A model generated the notes under the pieces. The model made no database searches. It saw nothing but the letters and a program-made list of their open reading frames with translations, and was not told the origin of the DNA. A stretch of DNA of 64,000 nt from Hartmannibacter diazotrophicus (lineage in GTDB: Bacteria > Pseudomonadota > Alphaproteobacteria > Rhizobiales > Pleomorphomonadaceae): assembly GCF_900231165.1 (NCBI RefSeq), contig NZ_LT960614.1, positions 1,796,550 through 1,860,549 on the forward strand, in the 5' to 3' direction. The first letter of the stretch is position 1, and the number at the start of each line of letters is the position of its first letter. Positions 42,745 to 51,492 of this stretch are shown one piece after another. Both the position numbers and the translations under genes were made by a program.

Positions 42745-42864
42745 TTAACGCAACCGCTGTGCCGCATTTGCCTGCGCCTGCCTGATGAGGCTGGAATATA
42801 TCCCGGTTCCCGCGGTTCCCAGCGTTCTGAGAAAACCGCGGCGATTGATCTTTGACTGATCCAT
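42745..42864 (-). CDS. 39-aa Tat-signal-like micro-ORF
   Basis: From ATG 42864 the frame gives MDQSKINRRGFLRTLGTAGT, GIYSSLIRQAQANAAQRLR and stops at 42745. NRRGFLRTLGTAG is a good twin-arginine motif and AQANA a plausible cleavage site, with nothing after it. It is either a leftover signal peptide from a deleted enzyme or a small exported peptide. It lies between the MBL and dioxygenase genes on the same strand. Confidence 0.5.
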   Translation of the reverse strand: MDQSKINRRGFLRTLGTAGTGIYSSLIRQAQANAAQRLR

Positions 42865-42894
42865 GAGAGGTTTCCTGTTCGAATATTCTTGAAC

Positions 42895-43887
42895 TCAAAA
42901 CTGCCAGTTCGCGGGAACCCAGGCGTAGCCGCCATCGGTCTTCAGCATCCGGCCGAGGCCGGGGAAGGGGAAGTGGAAACCGAGTACCGGGATGCGGTCG
43001 GTTGCCGCCCTGTCGAAGATGCGCCGGCGGGAGGCGAGCGCGGTTTCCTTGTCGCGGTCGGGACCCGGAAGCCAGGGATTGTCGACGTTGACGACCGGGT
43101 GGTAGGCAAGATCCGCTGTCAGCAGCAGCTGATCGTTTCCGGAGTGGACGAGGAAGGTCGCCATGCCCGGCGTGTGGCCGGCGGCGGCGAGCGTCGTGAA
43201 GCCCGGCACGATCTCGGCGCCGGCTTCGTAAAGCTCGACATCGTTCATGACCGGTTCGAGGCTGTTCTTGATGTTCGCCGCGAAACGCAGGCGGAACTCC
43301 TCGGGCACCGGCATGTAGGAGAGATCCGGATCGGTGCGGACGAAGAAATCCCAGTCCGCCTTCGGCACGAAGACCGTGGCGCGGGGGAAGGCCTTGCCGC
43401 CATCCGCGGTTCTGAGATTGCCGACATGGTCCGGATGGGTGTGCGAGATGACGATCGTGTCGATGTCCGCCGCGCTCAGGCCGATCGCCGCGAGGTTGTC
43501 GAAGATCCGGCCGCCATTCGGCCCCATCGTCTTGCCCGCGCCGGCCTCGATCAGAATCCGGCGGCCACCGGTTTCGATCAGAAGCGTATTCAGGTTGAGC
43601 GTCAGGTGGTCGGTGGGAAGGAATGCTTGCCGCAGCACCTCTTCAAGCTCCACCTCCGGCGCGTCGCTCGCATAGATACGCGGCGGGCCGCCGATAACGC
43701 CGTCGCTCAGGACGGTCGCGCTGATCTCGCCGACCCGAAAGCGGTAGTGACCGGAGTTGCCGCTCAGTGAGGGTGCAGCCTGGGCATTCGCGCTGCTGGA
43801 GCCGACCAAAGCCGGGACGAAAATGCTCGATGCACCTGCCACAGCGGACAGCATGATAGCGCGTCGATTGAGAGTGAAGGCATTCAT
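42895..43887 (-). CDS. MBL-fold metallo-hydrolase, exported
   Basis: 330 aa. The start MNAFTLNRRAIMLSAVAGAS is a Tat-like signal ending at SANAQA. The MBL fold is complete: SHTHPDHVGN (HxHxDH), AAGHTPGM (His), LLTADLAYHP (Asp) and LGFHFPFPG (His). These bind two metals, so the enzyme should be active as a hydrolase or lactonase-type enzyme. ATG 43887. It is divergent from a LysR regulator (44064), which probably controls it together with the dioxygenase. Substrate unknown. Confidence 0.88.
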   Translation of the reverse strand: MNAFTLNRRAIMLSAVAGASSIFVPALVGSSSANAQAAPSLSGNSGHYRFRVGEISATVLSDGVIGGPPRIYASDAPEVELEEVLRQAFLPTDHLTLNLNTLLIETGGRRILIEAGAGKTMGPNGGRIFDNLAAIGLSAADIDTIVISHTHPDHVGNLRTADGGKAFPRATVFVPKADWDFFVRTDPDLSYMPVPEEFRLRFAANIKNSLEPVMNDVELYEAGAEIVPGFTTLAAAGHTPGMATFLVHSGNDQLLLTADLAYHPVVNVDNPWLPGPDRDKETALASRRRIFDRAATDRIPVLGFHFPFPGLGRMLKTDGGYAWVPANWQF

Positions 43888-44063
43888 CGGACTTCCCTTC
43901 TTCGTTGGGCGCACTCCCGCTTCTCTCATTGGTGCGGGGCCGGAAATGACCGGCGAAAGGAAGCGGGCAGGGCGCGATCGGCAACGTTGCACCGACCATG
44001 ACATGGGACAATTGATCCGATAAGATACGCAGTTATGACCAGCTTGATTAGCGCTACTTCCCA

Positions 44064-44996
44064 ATGAATCCTGTTCGCCTCGACAGCTTCGATGTGTTCG
44101 TCTCTATCGTCCGCTGCGGCGGCTTCCGCGCGGCGGCGCTCGAGCGCGGCGTGTCTTCATCGGCCCTGAGCCAGACGATGAATGCGCTCGAAGAGACCCT
44201 CGGCATCCGGCTCCTCAATCGCACGACGAGAAGCGTGTCTCCCACGGAAGCCGGGAAACGCCTCCTGGAACGGCTCGCGCCCGCATTGAGTGACATCAGG
44301 CTGGCGATCGCGGAAGTCGACGAGTTGAGGGACACACCGTCCGGGACGCTCCGGATCAATGCGCCAGCGCCGGCGGTCGATCATTTTCTCTGCCCGCTGG
44401 CGTTCGACTTCATGGATGCCTATCGCGAGGTGAACATTGAAATCTTCAGCGACGCGGCGGTGATCGACATCGTGGAACAGGGCTTCGATGCCGGCGTCAG
44501 ATTCGGCAAGCAACTGGCGCAGGACATGATCGCGCTCCCGCTTGGCCCCGCGCTTCGCTATGCGATCGTGGCTTCACCGGACTACATCGAAAAGCACGGT
44601 GAGCCGCAGGTGCCGCACGATCTCGTCGGTCATGATTGCATCAAGCGCCGATTTCCGGGTGGCACTTTGGTCACCTGGCGGTTTGCCGACGGAGAGGACG
44701 AGATAGAGGTCACGCCCACGGGCCGCCTGATGGTCAGTTCGGCGCACAACGAGCTGCAGGCGGCGCTGGCCGGCAGAGGGATCGCCCATGTTTTCGACGA
44801 CTATGCCAAACCCCATATCCTGAATGGCAGGCTCGTTGAGCTCCTCCCCGATTGGAGCCCGACATTGCCGCACTGGTTCCTGTACTATCCGAGCCGCCGC
44901 CTCCCGAGCGCGACCATGCGTGCATTTCTCGATTTCGTTCGGAGCTACGACTGGCAGGCCCGAGCGGCAGACCGGCAACTCAGGGCCCTGCCGTAG
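44064..44996 (+). CDS. LysR family regulator, divergent from the MBL gene
   Basis: 310 aa. The N-terminal wHTH is VRLDSFDVFVSIVRCGGFRA, GVSSSALSQTMNALEETLG and RLLNRTTRSVSPTEAG. The ligand domain has the DIVEQGFDAGVRFG block of this LysR subgroup. ATG 44064. The 176-bp intergenic region toward the MBL gene is the expected control site; ATAA-N9-TTAT (44020-44036) is one possible half-site pair. Likely autoregulated, acting on the divergent gene in response to a ligand. Two close paralogues lie at 46539 and 52945. Confidence 0.88.
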   Translation: MNPVRLDSFDVFVSIVRCGGFRAAALERGVSSSALSQTMNALEETLGIRLLNRTTRSVSPTEAGKRLLERLAPALSDIRLAIAEVDELRDTPSGTLRINAPAPAVDHFLCPLAFDFMDAYREVNIEIFSDAAVIDIVEQGFDAGVRFGKQLAQDMIALPLGPALRYAIVASPDYIEKHGEPQVPHDLVGHDCIKRRFPGGTLVTWRFADGEDEIEVTPTGRLMVSSAHNELQAALAGRGIAHVFDDYAKPHILNGRLVELLPDWSPTLPHWFLYYPSRRLPSATMRAFLDFVRSYDWQARAADRQLRALP

Positions 44997-45066
44997 CCGG
45001 TTGCAACCGTCTCAAACACAGCGGCGCAGGGGCGAGAGCGCGTCCAAACCGTCCACTTTTCATGCC

Positions 45067-45564
45067 TCATTTGACGCGCTGCCATTCGATCCTGATTTCG
45101 GTCCCTTCCGGTCGCCGAAAATGCTCGGTCATGCGGTCGCCGTCGACGACCAGCGTCAGGTCATCACGGGTCCGGACACTGCCAACCCAGTTTGGAAAGG
45201 TCGCGCCTTCGACCCGGTTGCCGCTGAATTCGCCCGTCTCATCGACGGTGTAGGTGCCGAAGAAGCCGATGTTGCGAGAGACGGCCATGCGGTTTTCCTC
45301 GTCCGTCCCTTCGCCGCGGGCATCGGAGGCAAAGCGCGGGGTATCGGCATCGGTGATCACTGCCGAAAAGTGCATGTCCGGCGTGAAGACGAGCAGGCCA
45401 TTGGGGTTCTGACCATAGGCCGGGATATCTTGCCCACCCGGATCGATGGTCGCCGACACCAGTTTCCAGGTGCCCAATACCTGATTTTCGGCGGCGGTCT
45501 GCGCAAAGGCATACGAAGACGCGATGCTGAGAGCGATCGCCAATAACGTTGGTCGAATGGACAT
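45067..45564 (-). CDS. Lipocalin-like domain protein with signal peptide
   Basis: 165 aa. A Sec signal (MSIRPTLLAIALSIASSYAF-A) precedes a lipocalin-like beta barrel: QVLGTWKLVSATIDPGG, GQNPNGLLVFTPDMHFSAVI and DLTLVVDGDRMTEHFRRPEG. Members are periplasmic or secreted small-ligand-binding proteins; no enzyme motif is seen. It is 45 bp downstream of the SDR gene on the same strand, so they may share a transcript controlled by the LysR protein at 46539. Confidence 0.8.
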   Translation of the reverse strand: MSIRPTLLAIALSIASSYAFAQTAAENQVLGTWKLVSATIDPGGQDIPAYGQNPNGLLVFTPDMHFSAVITDADTPRFASDARGEGTDEENRMAVSRNIGFFGTYTVDETGEFSGNRVEGATFPNWVGSVRTRDDLTLVVDGDRMTEHFRRPEGTEIRIEWQRVK

Positions 45565-45609
45565 GTCTGTCCTCTCTTTATGTCTGTGTTTCCAGGCCGC
45601 TGAGGTGGG

Positions 45610-46443
45610 TCACGGATCCTGCCGGTCGGCGGAATCGGCCACGCTCCGCTGCGCCTCAAGAGCTGCCAGGCGCGCGGAAATCGCCTGTGAGATCGAGGCA
45701 TAGGCCGTGCTGCCCAGCGCCAGCCGCAATGGCGGTGCGGCGCTCTCGGCGGCCGCGATCATTGCAGCCACGGTCCGCGCCGCGTCGCCCTTGATCTCGA
45801 AACGTCCGTCGCTGATCGCGCGGCGAACGGCGCCGGCAGGGGTTTCCTCGTAGGCAGCCGAGGGTTCTGCACGGTCGAGGTTGGCGCCGAAATTCGTGCC
45901 CGTCGGTCCCGGCTCGGCAATGATGAAGTCGATGCCGAAAGGGGCCACTTCCTGTGCGACGGATTCGACGAAACCCTCGATGCCCCATTTGGTCGCGTGA
46001 TAGAGGCTGAAGCCCGGATAGGCGATTTGCCCGCCTTCGGAGGAAACCTGAACGATCCGTCCGCCGCCTTGCTTTCGGAGAAGGGGCAGCGCGGCACGGA
46101 TCAGATGGATGGAGCCGGCAAGATTGGTGGCGATCTGCCGGTCGATCTGCGCCTTCGTGAGCTCTTCTGCAGCCCCGAACAGGCCATAGCCCGCATTGCT
46201 GACGATCACGTCTATCCGTTCATGTCGCCCAAAAGCACTCTCGATGGCGGAGGCAATGCTGTCCGATTCAACAAGATCGAGTTGGACAACATCCAGGTGG
46301 GCGGAGTGATCCTGCCTGAGCTGTGCCAGGGCTTCGGGGCGGCGGGCTGTTGCTACCACCGTGTGACCTTCGGCGAGCAGCTGTTGCGCCATCTCAAGGC
46401 CGAGGCCCGAAGTGGCGCCGGTAATGAACCATGTCTTTGGCAT
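45610..46443 (-). CDS. SDR family oxidoreductase
   Basis: 277 aa classical SDR: TWFITGATSGLGLEMAQQLL cofactor site with ATARRPE (NADP preference), VIVSNAGYGLFG, VSSEGGQIAYPGFSLYHATKWG with the catalytic Ser and Tyr-x3-Lys. ATG 46443. It is divergent from the LysR gene at 46539, with a 95-bp intergenic region holding a LysR-like inverted repeat. Probable carbonyl or quinone reductase; the substrate is not readable. Confidence 0.88.
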   Translation of the reverse strand: MPKTWFITGATSGLGLEMAQQLLAEGHTVVATARRPEALAQLRQDHSAHLDVVQLDLVESDSIASAIESAFGRHERIDVIVSNAGYGLFGAAEELTKAQIDRQIATNLAGSIHLIRAALPLLRKQGGGRIVQVSSEGGQIAYPGFSLYHATKWGIEGFVESVAQEVAPFGIDFIIAEPGPTGTNFGANLDRAEPSAAYEETPAGAVRRAISDGRFEIKGDAARTVAAMIAAAESAAPPLRLALGSTAYASISQAISARLAALEAQRSVADSADRQDP

Positions 46444-46483
46444 GTGAACTCCTCGTTCGTGTACCTCCCGATGTAGATCGCCG

Positions 46484-46510
46484 ATATTGGTGATATAAGA
46501 TCGTCAATAT
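46484..46510. promoter_or_regulatory. LysR-type operator between SDR and LysR genes
   Basis: ATATTG (46484-46489) and CAATAT (46505-46510) form a perfect inverted repeat with a 15-bp gap, in the divergent control region. Size and placement are those of a LysR recognition site. Confidence 0.55.
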
Positions 46511-46538
46511 GGGATAAGGTGGTGAAGAGTGATCACGA

Positions 46539-47438
46539 ATGATGCGTCCGAGTCTGAACGATCTGGCTGCTTTCGCAGCGGTGGCCAACCATCGGAGTTT
46601 CCGCCGGGCTGCCGATGTCATGGGCGTTTCGCGCTCCGCGCTCAGCCACGCGATCATCGGCCTGGAGGGAAAACTGGGCGTGCGGCTGTTCAACCGGACG
46701 ACGCGCAGCGTGTCGCTGACCGATGCCGGCGCGCGCCTGCTCGCACGCCTCGACCCGGTTCTGCAGGATCTTGACCAGGCGCTCGATACCCTCTCGGAAG
46801 AACGCGGGACCCCCAGCGGCACGCTGCGGATCAACGCGAACAAGGGCGGCGCCCGCATCCTGCTCACAGACCTCGTGCCGCGATTTCTCGATCTCTATCC
46901 CGATGTCGAGCTCGATCTGGTGTCAGAGGGGCGGCTCGTCGATATCGTGGAACAGGGTTTCGATGCCGGAGTGCGCCTGCTGGAGGCTGTCCCGCGAGAC
47001 ATGGTCGCGGTGAAGTTCGGGGGCGACGTGCGGTTCATCGCCGTGGCCGCGCCGTCCTATCTGGAGAGTCACACGACACCCAAGACTCCCGACGACCTGC
47101 ATGCGCATCGCTGTATCCGTCAACGTTTGCCCAGCGGGAAGCGCTATCGCTGGGAGTTTGCCAAACGCGGCTCCGAGATCGCGGTGGACGTGCCCGGCAA
47201 CCTCACTCTCGACGACAATGATCTCATCGTGCAGGCAGCGACGGCCGGGCGCGGCATCGCCTATGTGCCCGAGCACTTCGTCCAGCCATTTCTGAAATCG
47301 GGTCAGCTTGTGACCGTTCTCGATGACTGGTGCCCGCCGGCACCGGGCCTGGCGCTCTATTACCCGCGCAGCCGGCACGTGCCGTCGCCGCTTCGGGCCT
47401 TCATCGACCTGTTGAAGCAGCTGGACAGGGCCCGATGA
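46539..47438 (+). CDS. LysR family regulator, divergent from SDR
   Basis: 299 aa. DNA-binding part: LNDLAAFAAVANHRSFRRAA, GVSRSALSHAIIGLEGKLG, RLFNRTTRSVSLTDAG. The effector domain carries DIVEQGFDAGVRLLE. ATG 46539, with a neighbouring SDR gene read in the opposite direction. Close in sequence to the LysR genes at 44064 and 52945. It probably activates or represses the SDR-lipocalin operon through the ATATTG/CAATAT repeat. Confidence 0.88.
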   Translation: MMRPSLNDLAAFAAVANHRSFRRAADVMGVSRSALSHAIIGLEGKLGVRLFNRTTRSVSLTDAGARLLARLDPVLQDLDQALDTLSEERGTPSGTLRINANKGGARILLTDLVPRFLDLYPDVELDLVSEGRLVDIVEQGFDAGVRLLEAVPRDMVAVKFGGDVRFIAVAAPSYLESHTTPKTPDDLHAHRCIRQRLPSGKRYRWEFAKRGSEIAVDVPGNLTLDDNDLIVQAATAGRGIAYVPEHFVQPFLKSGQLVTVLDDWCPPAPGLALYYPRSRHVPSPLRAFIDLLKQLDRAR

Positions 47439-47536
47439 CACCCGCGGAGGCGAACGGTGCCATCTCCCCGTCAGGCGTGAGGAGGCTTGCCGGCCATCTT
47501 TTGAACGCCGCGACCCCGTTCGGGGATCTTCGTTTC

Positions 47537-47584
47537 TTGACATTCGTTCGCTACCATACAAATATTGTATGGTAGCGAACGAAT
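47537..47584 (+). promoter_or_regulatory. Promoter covered by a 43-bp perfect palindrome (MarR operator)
   Basis: A -35 TTGACA (47537-47542) overlaps the start of a palindrome whose 20-bp arms (47542-47561 and 47565-47584) match perfectly around a 3-base centre. The -10 AATATT-like sequence lies in the middle. The MarR start codon is 13 bp beyond the palindrome. Confidence 0.75.
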
Positions 47585-47597
47585 TAAGGGTTCTCAT

Positions 47598-48047
47598 ATG
47601 AGCAGTCGGGCGGACCCGGATCTCGTCTCGGCGGCAACGTGGACGAAGCGGTGTTACTTCGCGGGCCGGGCCCTTATGGATGCGACCTTGCGACCCTACG
47701 ACTTGGGTTCCACGCAATGGTTCATCCTCTGCCATCTCGCCAACAACGGCCCATCGGTTCAGCGTGACCTCGGTCGCGCACTCGAACTTGAACGGGCGAC
47801 CTTGAGCGGCATTATCTCGACGCTCGTCCGCAAAGACTTGGTCGAGCAGACATCGAGCGGAGAAGATCAACGTCAGCGTCTGCTGACGTTGACAACTGCA
47901 GGTGAGGTGCTGTGGCGCGAACTTCCCGATCTTTCATTCATTCATGAAACTGCTTTCGGTGGCACCGATGCAGCCGATCTGGCCACGACAATCCGCGTCC
48001 TGCAATCGGCGACGGAACGACTGCAGACCCTTTTGCGAAAGGATTGA
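47598..48047 (+). CDS. MarR family transcriptional regulator
   Basis: 149 aa winged-helix MarR protein: LGSTQWFILCHLANNGPSVQ, RDLGRALELERATLSGIIST and LVEQTSSGEDQRQRLLTLT, the wing with the conserved D-x-R. ATG 47598. The operator palindrome sits on its promoter, so autorepression is expected. The following NAD-dependent epimerase gene starts 4 bp after its stop, so it is co-transcribed and probably the main regulated target. Ligand unknown, usually a phenolic compound. Confidence 0.9.
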   Translation: MSSRADPDLVSAATWTKRCYFAGRALMDATLRPYDLGSTQWFILCHLANNGPSVQRDLGRALELERATLSGIISTLVRKDLVEQTSSGEDQRQRLLTLTTAGEVLWRELPDLSFIHETAFGGTDAADLATTIRVLQSATERLQTLLRKD

Positions 48048-48051
48048 GCGG

Positions 48052-48861
48052 ATGACCATACTGATCACGGGGGCCACCGGGCTTGTTGGCGAACGCCTTC
48101 TTCCGCGGCTGGTCGAAGCGGGCTTTTCTTGCCGTGCTTTGCTGCGGGCGGGCAAGGCATGTCCTGATAGCGTGGAGGCCGCGACGGGCGACATACTCGA
48201 CCCTGCGACCCTCTCAAATGCCGTACGCGGGGTTTCTGCGATTGTGCATCTGGCCGCAGTATTTCGAACGCAGGACAGCGGTCTCATCTGGAAGAGCAAC
48301 CGCGATGGGACGCGCAACCTGATCACCGCCGTGCAGGCGGTTGCTCCCGATGCGCGGTTCATCCTGTCGAGCACCAGTCATGTCTATAACAACGACAATC
48401 CGCACCCTGGGCGAGAAGATGATCCGGTCAATCCACATCACGCCTATCCCGCGAGCAAGCTGGCAGCAGAGCAGGAATTGCAGGAAAGCGGCTTGAACTG
48501 GTCAATCATCCGGTTCCCGTTCGTCTATGGCGACGGCGACGGACATCTCGAATCTCTTCCCAAACACATCAGCACCTGGCATCCCGCGCAACGCATGAGC
48601 ACGGTGCACCATCGTGACGTCGCCACGGCCGTCCAATTGGCGCTGGAGGGTGCGTTCGATCGGCTCGTGGTGAATGTCGCCGACGACGCCCCGGCCTCGA
48701 TTTATGAGCTCACAGGCCTCCTTGGTGTACAATTGGAATCGAGCGCCGAACCGCTTTCAAACCCCTGGTACTTGCAGGTGGATAGCTCCCTTGCCCGCAG
48801 CCTGGGTTTTCATTGCAGTGTCCACTCGGTCTATCAGGCGCAACAAGAAGGGCTGATTTAA
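48052..48861 (+). CDS. NAD-dependent epimerase/dehydratase family protein
   Basis: 269 aa extended SDR: MTILITGATGLVGERLLPRL (TGxxGxxG), NAVRGVSAIVHLAAVFRTQD, the serine of LSSTSHVYNN and catalytic YPASK. Short C-terminal part. Immediately after the MarR gene (4-bp gap), so part of the MarR-repressed unit. Likely a reductase of a phenolic or sugar-related carbonyl compound. The substrate cannot be named. Confidence 0.85.
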   Translation: MTILITGATGLVGERLLPRLVEAGFSCRALLRAGKACPDSVEAATGDILDPATLSNAVRGVSAIVHLAAVFRTQDSGLIWKSNRDGTRNLITAVQAVAPDARFILSSTSHVYNNDNPHPGREDDPVNPHHAYPASKLAAEQELQESGLNWSIIRFPFVYGDGDGHLESLPKHISTWHPAQRMSTVHHRDVATAVQLALEGAFDRLVVNVADDAPASIYELTGLLGVQLESSAEPLSNPWYLQVDSSLARSLGFHCSVHSVYQAQQEGLI

Positions 48862-49003
48862 GGGCCCGTTCAAGGCGCGTCGAATGCGCAGGACGGCATC
48901 AGCCCACAGCGCCTCGTCGGACCGTGGCTCCCGACCAGCCTTCACATGGTCGATTGGCGCGATCGGATTTGTTGCGAATGTCAGCCCTGCCTATGTTCCG
49001 TCC

Positions 49004-50011
49004 ATGCAAAGCCCATATACCTTCTCGTTGTCGACCGGTGTCCTCTCGAAACTCGCCATTCCGATCGAGCGTCTGTGCGCACGCGCGGGCGTGGCGACGT
49101 CGAACGCGTGGGTGACGGACGATTTCTTCCGGATCTGGGCGGCGGCCGAGGAGGAGTTCCATGATCCCCGCGCTGGCCTTCGCTTTGGTGACGAAGGGAT
49201 CGCGCGCGGCTACGGCGTCGCGGCGATCGTCGCCTTGCACGCGCCTGACTTCCGCAGCGCGCTCGCCGCGCTCTCCCGGTACAAAAGCCTGACCTGCCCT
49301 GAACTTGTGGAGGTCGAGGCAAAGGGCGGCGAAGCCGTCGTTCGTTACCGCTGGCTGCAGGCGACCGGACCGGCCCCGCGCCTGCTCGTCGATATGACGA
49401 TGGCCTCGCTGCGCCAGCTTGCCTGGCGAGGCTCCGGCGGAAAGGTCTCGCCGATACGGCTCGAACTGACGCGGCGTCCGATCGACGAGGAGCTTCTGCG
49501 TCGCCACTTCGGTTGCCCGATCGTCTTCGGGGCTGCGAGTGACGCAATGGTGTTCGATCGCGCAGCGCTTGACGTTCCGTTTCTCACTGCGGACGGCGGC
49601 GCGTTCGCGCATGTGCTGGATGGCCTGGAGCAGCGCGTCCGTGAAGGGGAGGGCTTTCCCGCTTTCATCGGCGAGGTCTGCGTCGCCATCGCTCGGCAGT
49701 TGAGCGAGGGACGCCGGCCCAGTGTCGCGTGTGTGGCGAAGCGCCTCGCGATCAGCACCCGCACGCTCCAGCGCCGCCTCCACGCACTGGGGACAAGCTT
49801 CCAGGAGCAGCTCGCGCGCGTCAGGCGGACGACGGCAAACCGGCTGCTCGCCACCACCGAGCTCGATCCGGTGGCCATTTCCATGCTGGTGGGCTTCGAC
49901 GAGCCCAATTCATTTGCTCGGGCCTTCCGCCGCTGGGAGCGGACAACGCCGACGCGCTGGCGCGACCGTCTGGCCGATGATCGTCGCGTTCTCCAAGGAA
50001 ACCCGTCATGA
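49004..50011 (+). CDS. AraC family regulator (arabinose-binding-domain type)
   Basis: 335 aa. The N-terminal domain (LSKLAIPIERLCARAGVATS, FGDEGIARGYGVAAIVALHA) is the AraC ligand-binding type of OruR/PchR-like regulators, and the C-terminus has the HTH_18 helices SVACVAKRLAISTRTLQRRL and PVAISMLVGFDEPNSFARAF. I chose ATG 49004; an upstream ATG (48884) adds 40 residues without family likeness. Its stop overlaps the next gene by 4 bp (ATGA). Confidence 0.85.
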   Translation: MQSPYTFSLSTGVLSKLAIPIERLCARAGVATSNAWVTDDFFRIWAAAEEEFHDPRAGLRFGDEGIARGYGVAAIVALHAPDFRSALAALSRYKSLTCPELVEVEAKGGEAVVRYRWLQATGPAPRLLVDMTMASLRQLAWRGSGGKVSPIRLELTRRPIDEELLRRHFGCPIVFGAASDAMVFDRAALDVPFLTADGGAFAHVLDGLEQRVREGEGFPAFIGEVCVAIARQLSEGRRPSVACVAKRLAISTRTLQRRLHALGTSFQEQLARVRRTTANRLLATTELDPVAISMLVGFDEPNSFARAFRRWERTTPTRWRDRLADDRRVLQGNPS

Positions 50012-51033
50012 ATCCGTTGCGCGTTCTCGTCACAGGCGGCTCCGGCTTCATCGCCGGGCATTGCATCCTCCAACTGCTTGAGCAAGGCCATCTCGTCCGC
50101 TCCACCATCCGGTCGCTGGCCAGGGAAGAGAGCGTGCGCGGCGTCCTTAAGGACGCCGGTATGGTTCATTCCGACAGGCTGAGCTTCGTCGCGGCCGATC
50201 TCTTGCGCGACGACGGCTGGGCGGAGGCCGTCGCCGGCATGGACGTCGTCCTGCATGTGGCCTCGCCGGTCCAGCCTGGGAGGGTTGCGAACGAGGGCGA
50301 GGTCATCGTGCCCGCGCGCGAAGGCACGCTGCGCGTGCTGCGTGCGGCGCGCGACGCGGGGGTAAGCCGGGTCGTTCTCACCTCCGCGTTCCACGCCGTG
50401 AGTTGGGGGCACCCGCATAACGACCACGTGTTCACCGAAGCCGACTGGACGATTCTGGATGGGCCCGGTGTCGATGCCTACGGCAAGAGCAAGACCCTTG
50501 CCGAACGCGCGGCCTGGGATTTCATCGCCGCCGAGGGCGGAGGCCTGGAATTGACCACGATGTTGCCGGTCGCGGTCATGGGACCGGTGATGGGCAAGGA
50601 TATTTCCGGTTCAAACCACATCGTCCAGCGCATGCTCGACGGGGCGATGCCGGTGGTCCCGAACCTCTTCATACCCGTGGTCGATGTCCGCGACGTGGCC
50701 AGCGCTCATGTCATGGCGATGACCAACCCGGCTGCGGCTGGTGAGCGGCTCCTGCTCTCGAACGGCGAAGCACTTAGTCTGAAGGAGATCGGCGCCATTA
50801 TCAGGGCCGCGCTTGGGGATAAGGCCAAGCGGGTCCCGACGCGCATACTGCCCGACTTCGTGGTCCGCATCGCCGCACGCTTCAATGCCGAGATGCGCCC
50901 TTTCGTTCCCGACCTGGGCTACGCCAAGAAAACCTCGAACGACAAGGCGCGGAGAGAGCTCGGCTGGACCCCGCGCGAGCCTCGCGAGGCGATCGTGGCG
51001 GCAGCGACGTCCATGGTCGGGAGAGCTCGTTAG
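50008..51033 (+). CDS. NAD-dependent epimerase/dihydroflavonol-reductase-like protein
   Basis: 341 aa. RVLVTGGSGFIAGHCILQLL cofactor loop; DVVLHVASPVQP, then the catalytic tyrosine in DAYGKSKTLAER (Y-x3-K), and GYAKKTSNDKARRELGWTPR at the C-terminus, as in dihydroflavonol 4-reductase-like proteins. ATG 50008 overlaps the AraC stop (4 bp), so the regulator and enzyme are one transcript. Likely reduces an aldehyde or ketone. Confidence 0.87.
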   Translation: MNPLRVLVTGGSGFIAGHCILQLLEQGHLVRSTIRSLAREESVRGVLKDAGMVHSDRLSFVAADLLRDDGWAEAVAGMDVVLHVASPVQPGRVANEGEVIVPAREGTLRVLRAARDAGVSRVVLTSAFHAVSWGHPHNDHVFTEADWTILDGPGVDAYGKSKTLAERAAWDFIAAEGGGLELTTMLPVAVMGPVMGKDISGSNHIVQRMLDGAMPVVPNLFIPVVDVRDVASAHVMAMTNPAAAGERLLLSNGEALSLKEIGAIIRAALGDKAKRVPTRILPDFVVRIAARFNAEMRPFVPDLGYAKKTSNDKARRELGWTPREPREAIVAAATSMVGRAR

Positions 51034-51146
51034 AGCAGGATCGGTCCTGCGGCGAAGCTTGAAGGGCCTTCAAATACTTCAGACCTCTGACACCCAAAGG
51101 TCCAGCCGCAAAAGGCAGGCGCGTCGCGTCTGCCGCTTGCAGGGCG

Positions 51147-51482
51147 TCAGGGCTTTGCGACCGAATCCGTTCGACGGCGCAAGATCATACCGCCGTGATG
51201 CAAGGTGTCGGGGTCCACGAAGTCACCGTCGGCGGTGAAGCCGGTGTCGTCCCAATACTCGATATGCGTGCCGGTCACTTCGTAACGGCCTTCATAGGCG
51301 CGCTCGCGCGTGCCACGCGCCTCGACATAGCGACCGGTGGGCAGGAGTTCGTGGCGGATACGACCGTCGTCGGTCACCCACATGCCGGCATAGGGATGGT
51401 TGGTTTGCAATGCGGGCTCCTCGGCTTGTACGGATGGGCTCAAGAGTGTGGCGGTCATCAGGACCGCAAATGCATGGCGCAT
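51147..51482 (-). CDS. Atu4866-family exported protein
   Basis: 111 aa: signal peptide (MRHAFAVLMTATLLSPSVQA) followed by the Atu4866 domain, a small barrel first described in Agrobacterium: HPYAGMWVTDDGRIRHELLP, GRYEVTGTHIEYWDDTGFTA and DPDTLHHGGMILRRR. Function unknown to me. It lies 10 bp after the truncated NTF2-like gene and downstream of the aldo/keto reductase, all minus strand, so it is part of that operon. Confidence 0.82.
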   Translation of the reverse strand: MRHAFAVLMTATLLSPSVQAEEPALQTNHPYAGMWVTDDGRIRHELLPTGRYVEARGTRERAYEGRYEVTGTHIEYWDDTGFTADGDFVDPDTLHHGGMILRRRTDSVAKP

Positions 51483-51492
51483 GATCGGGCTC

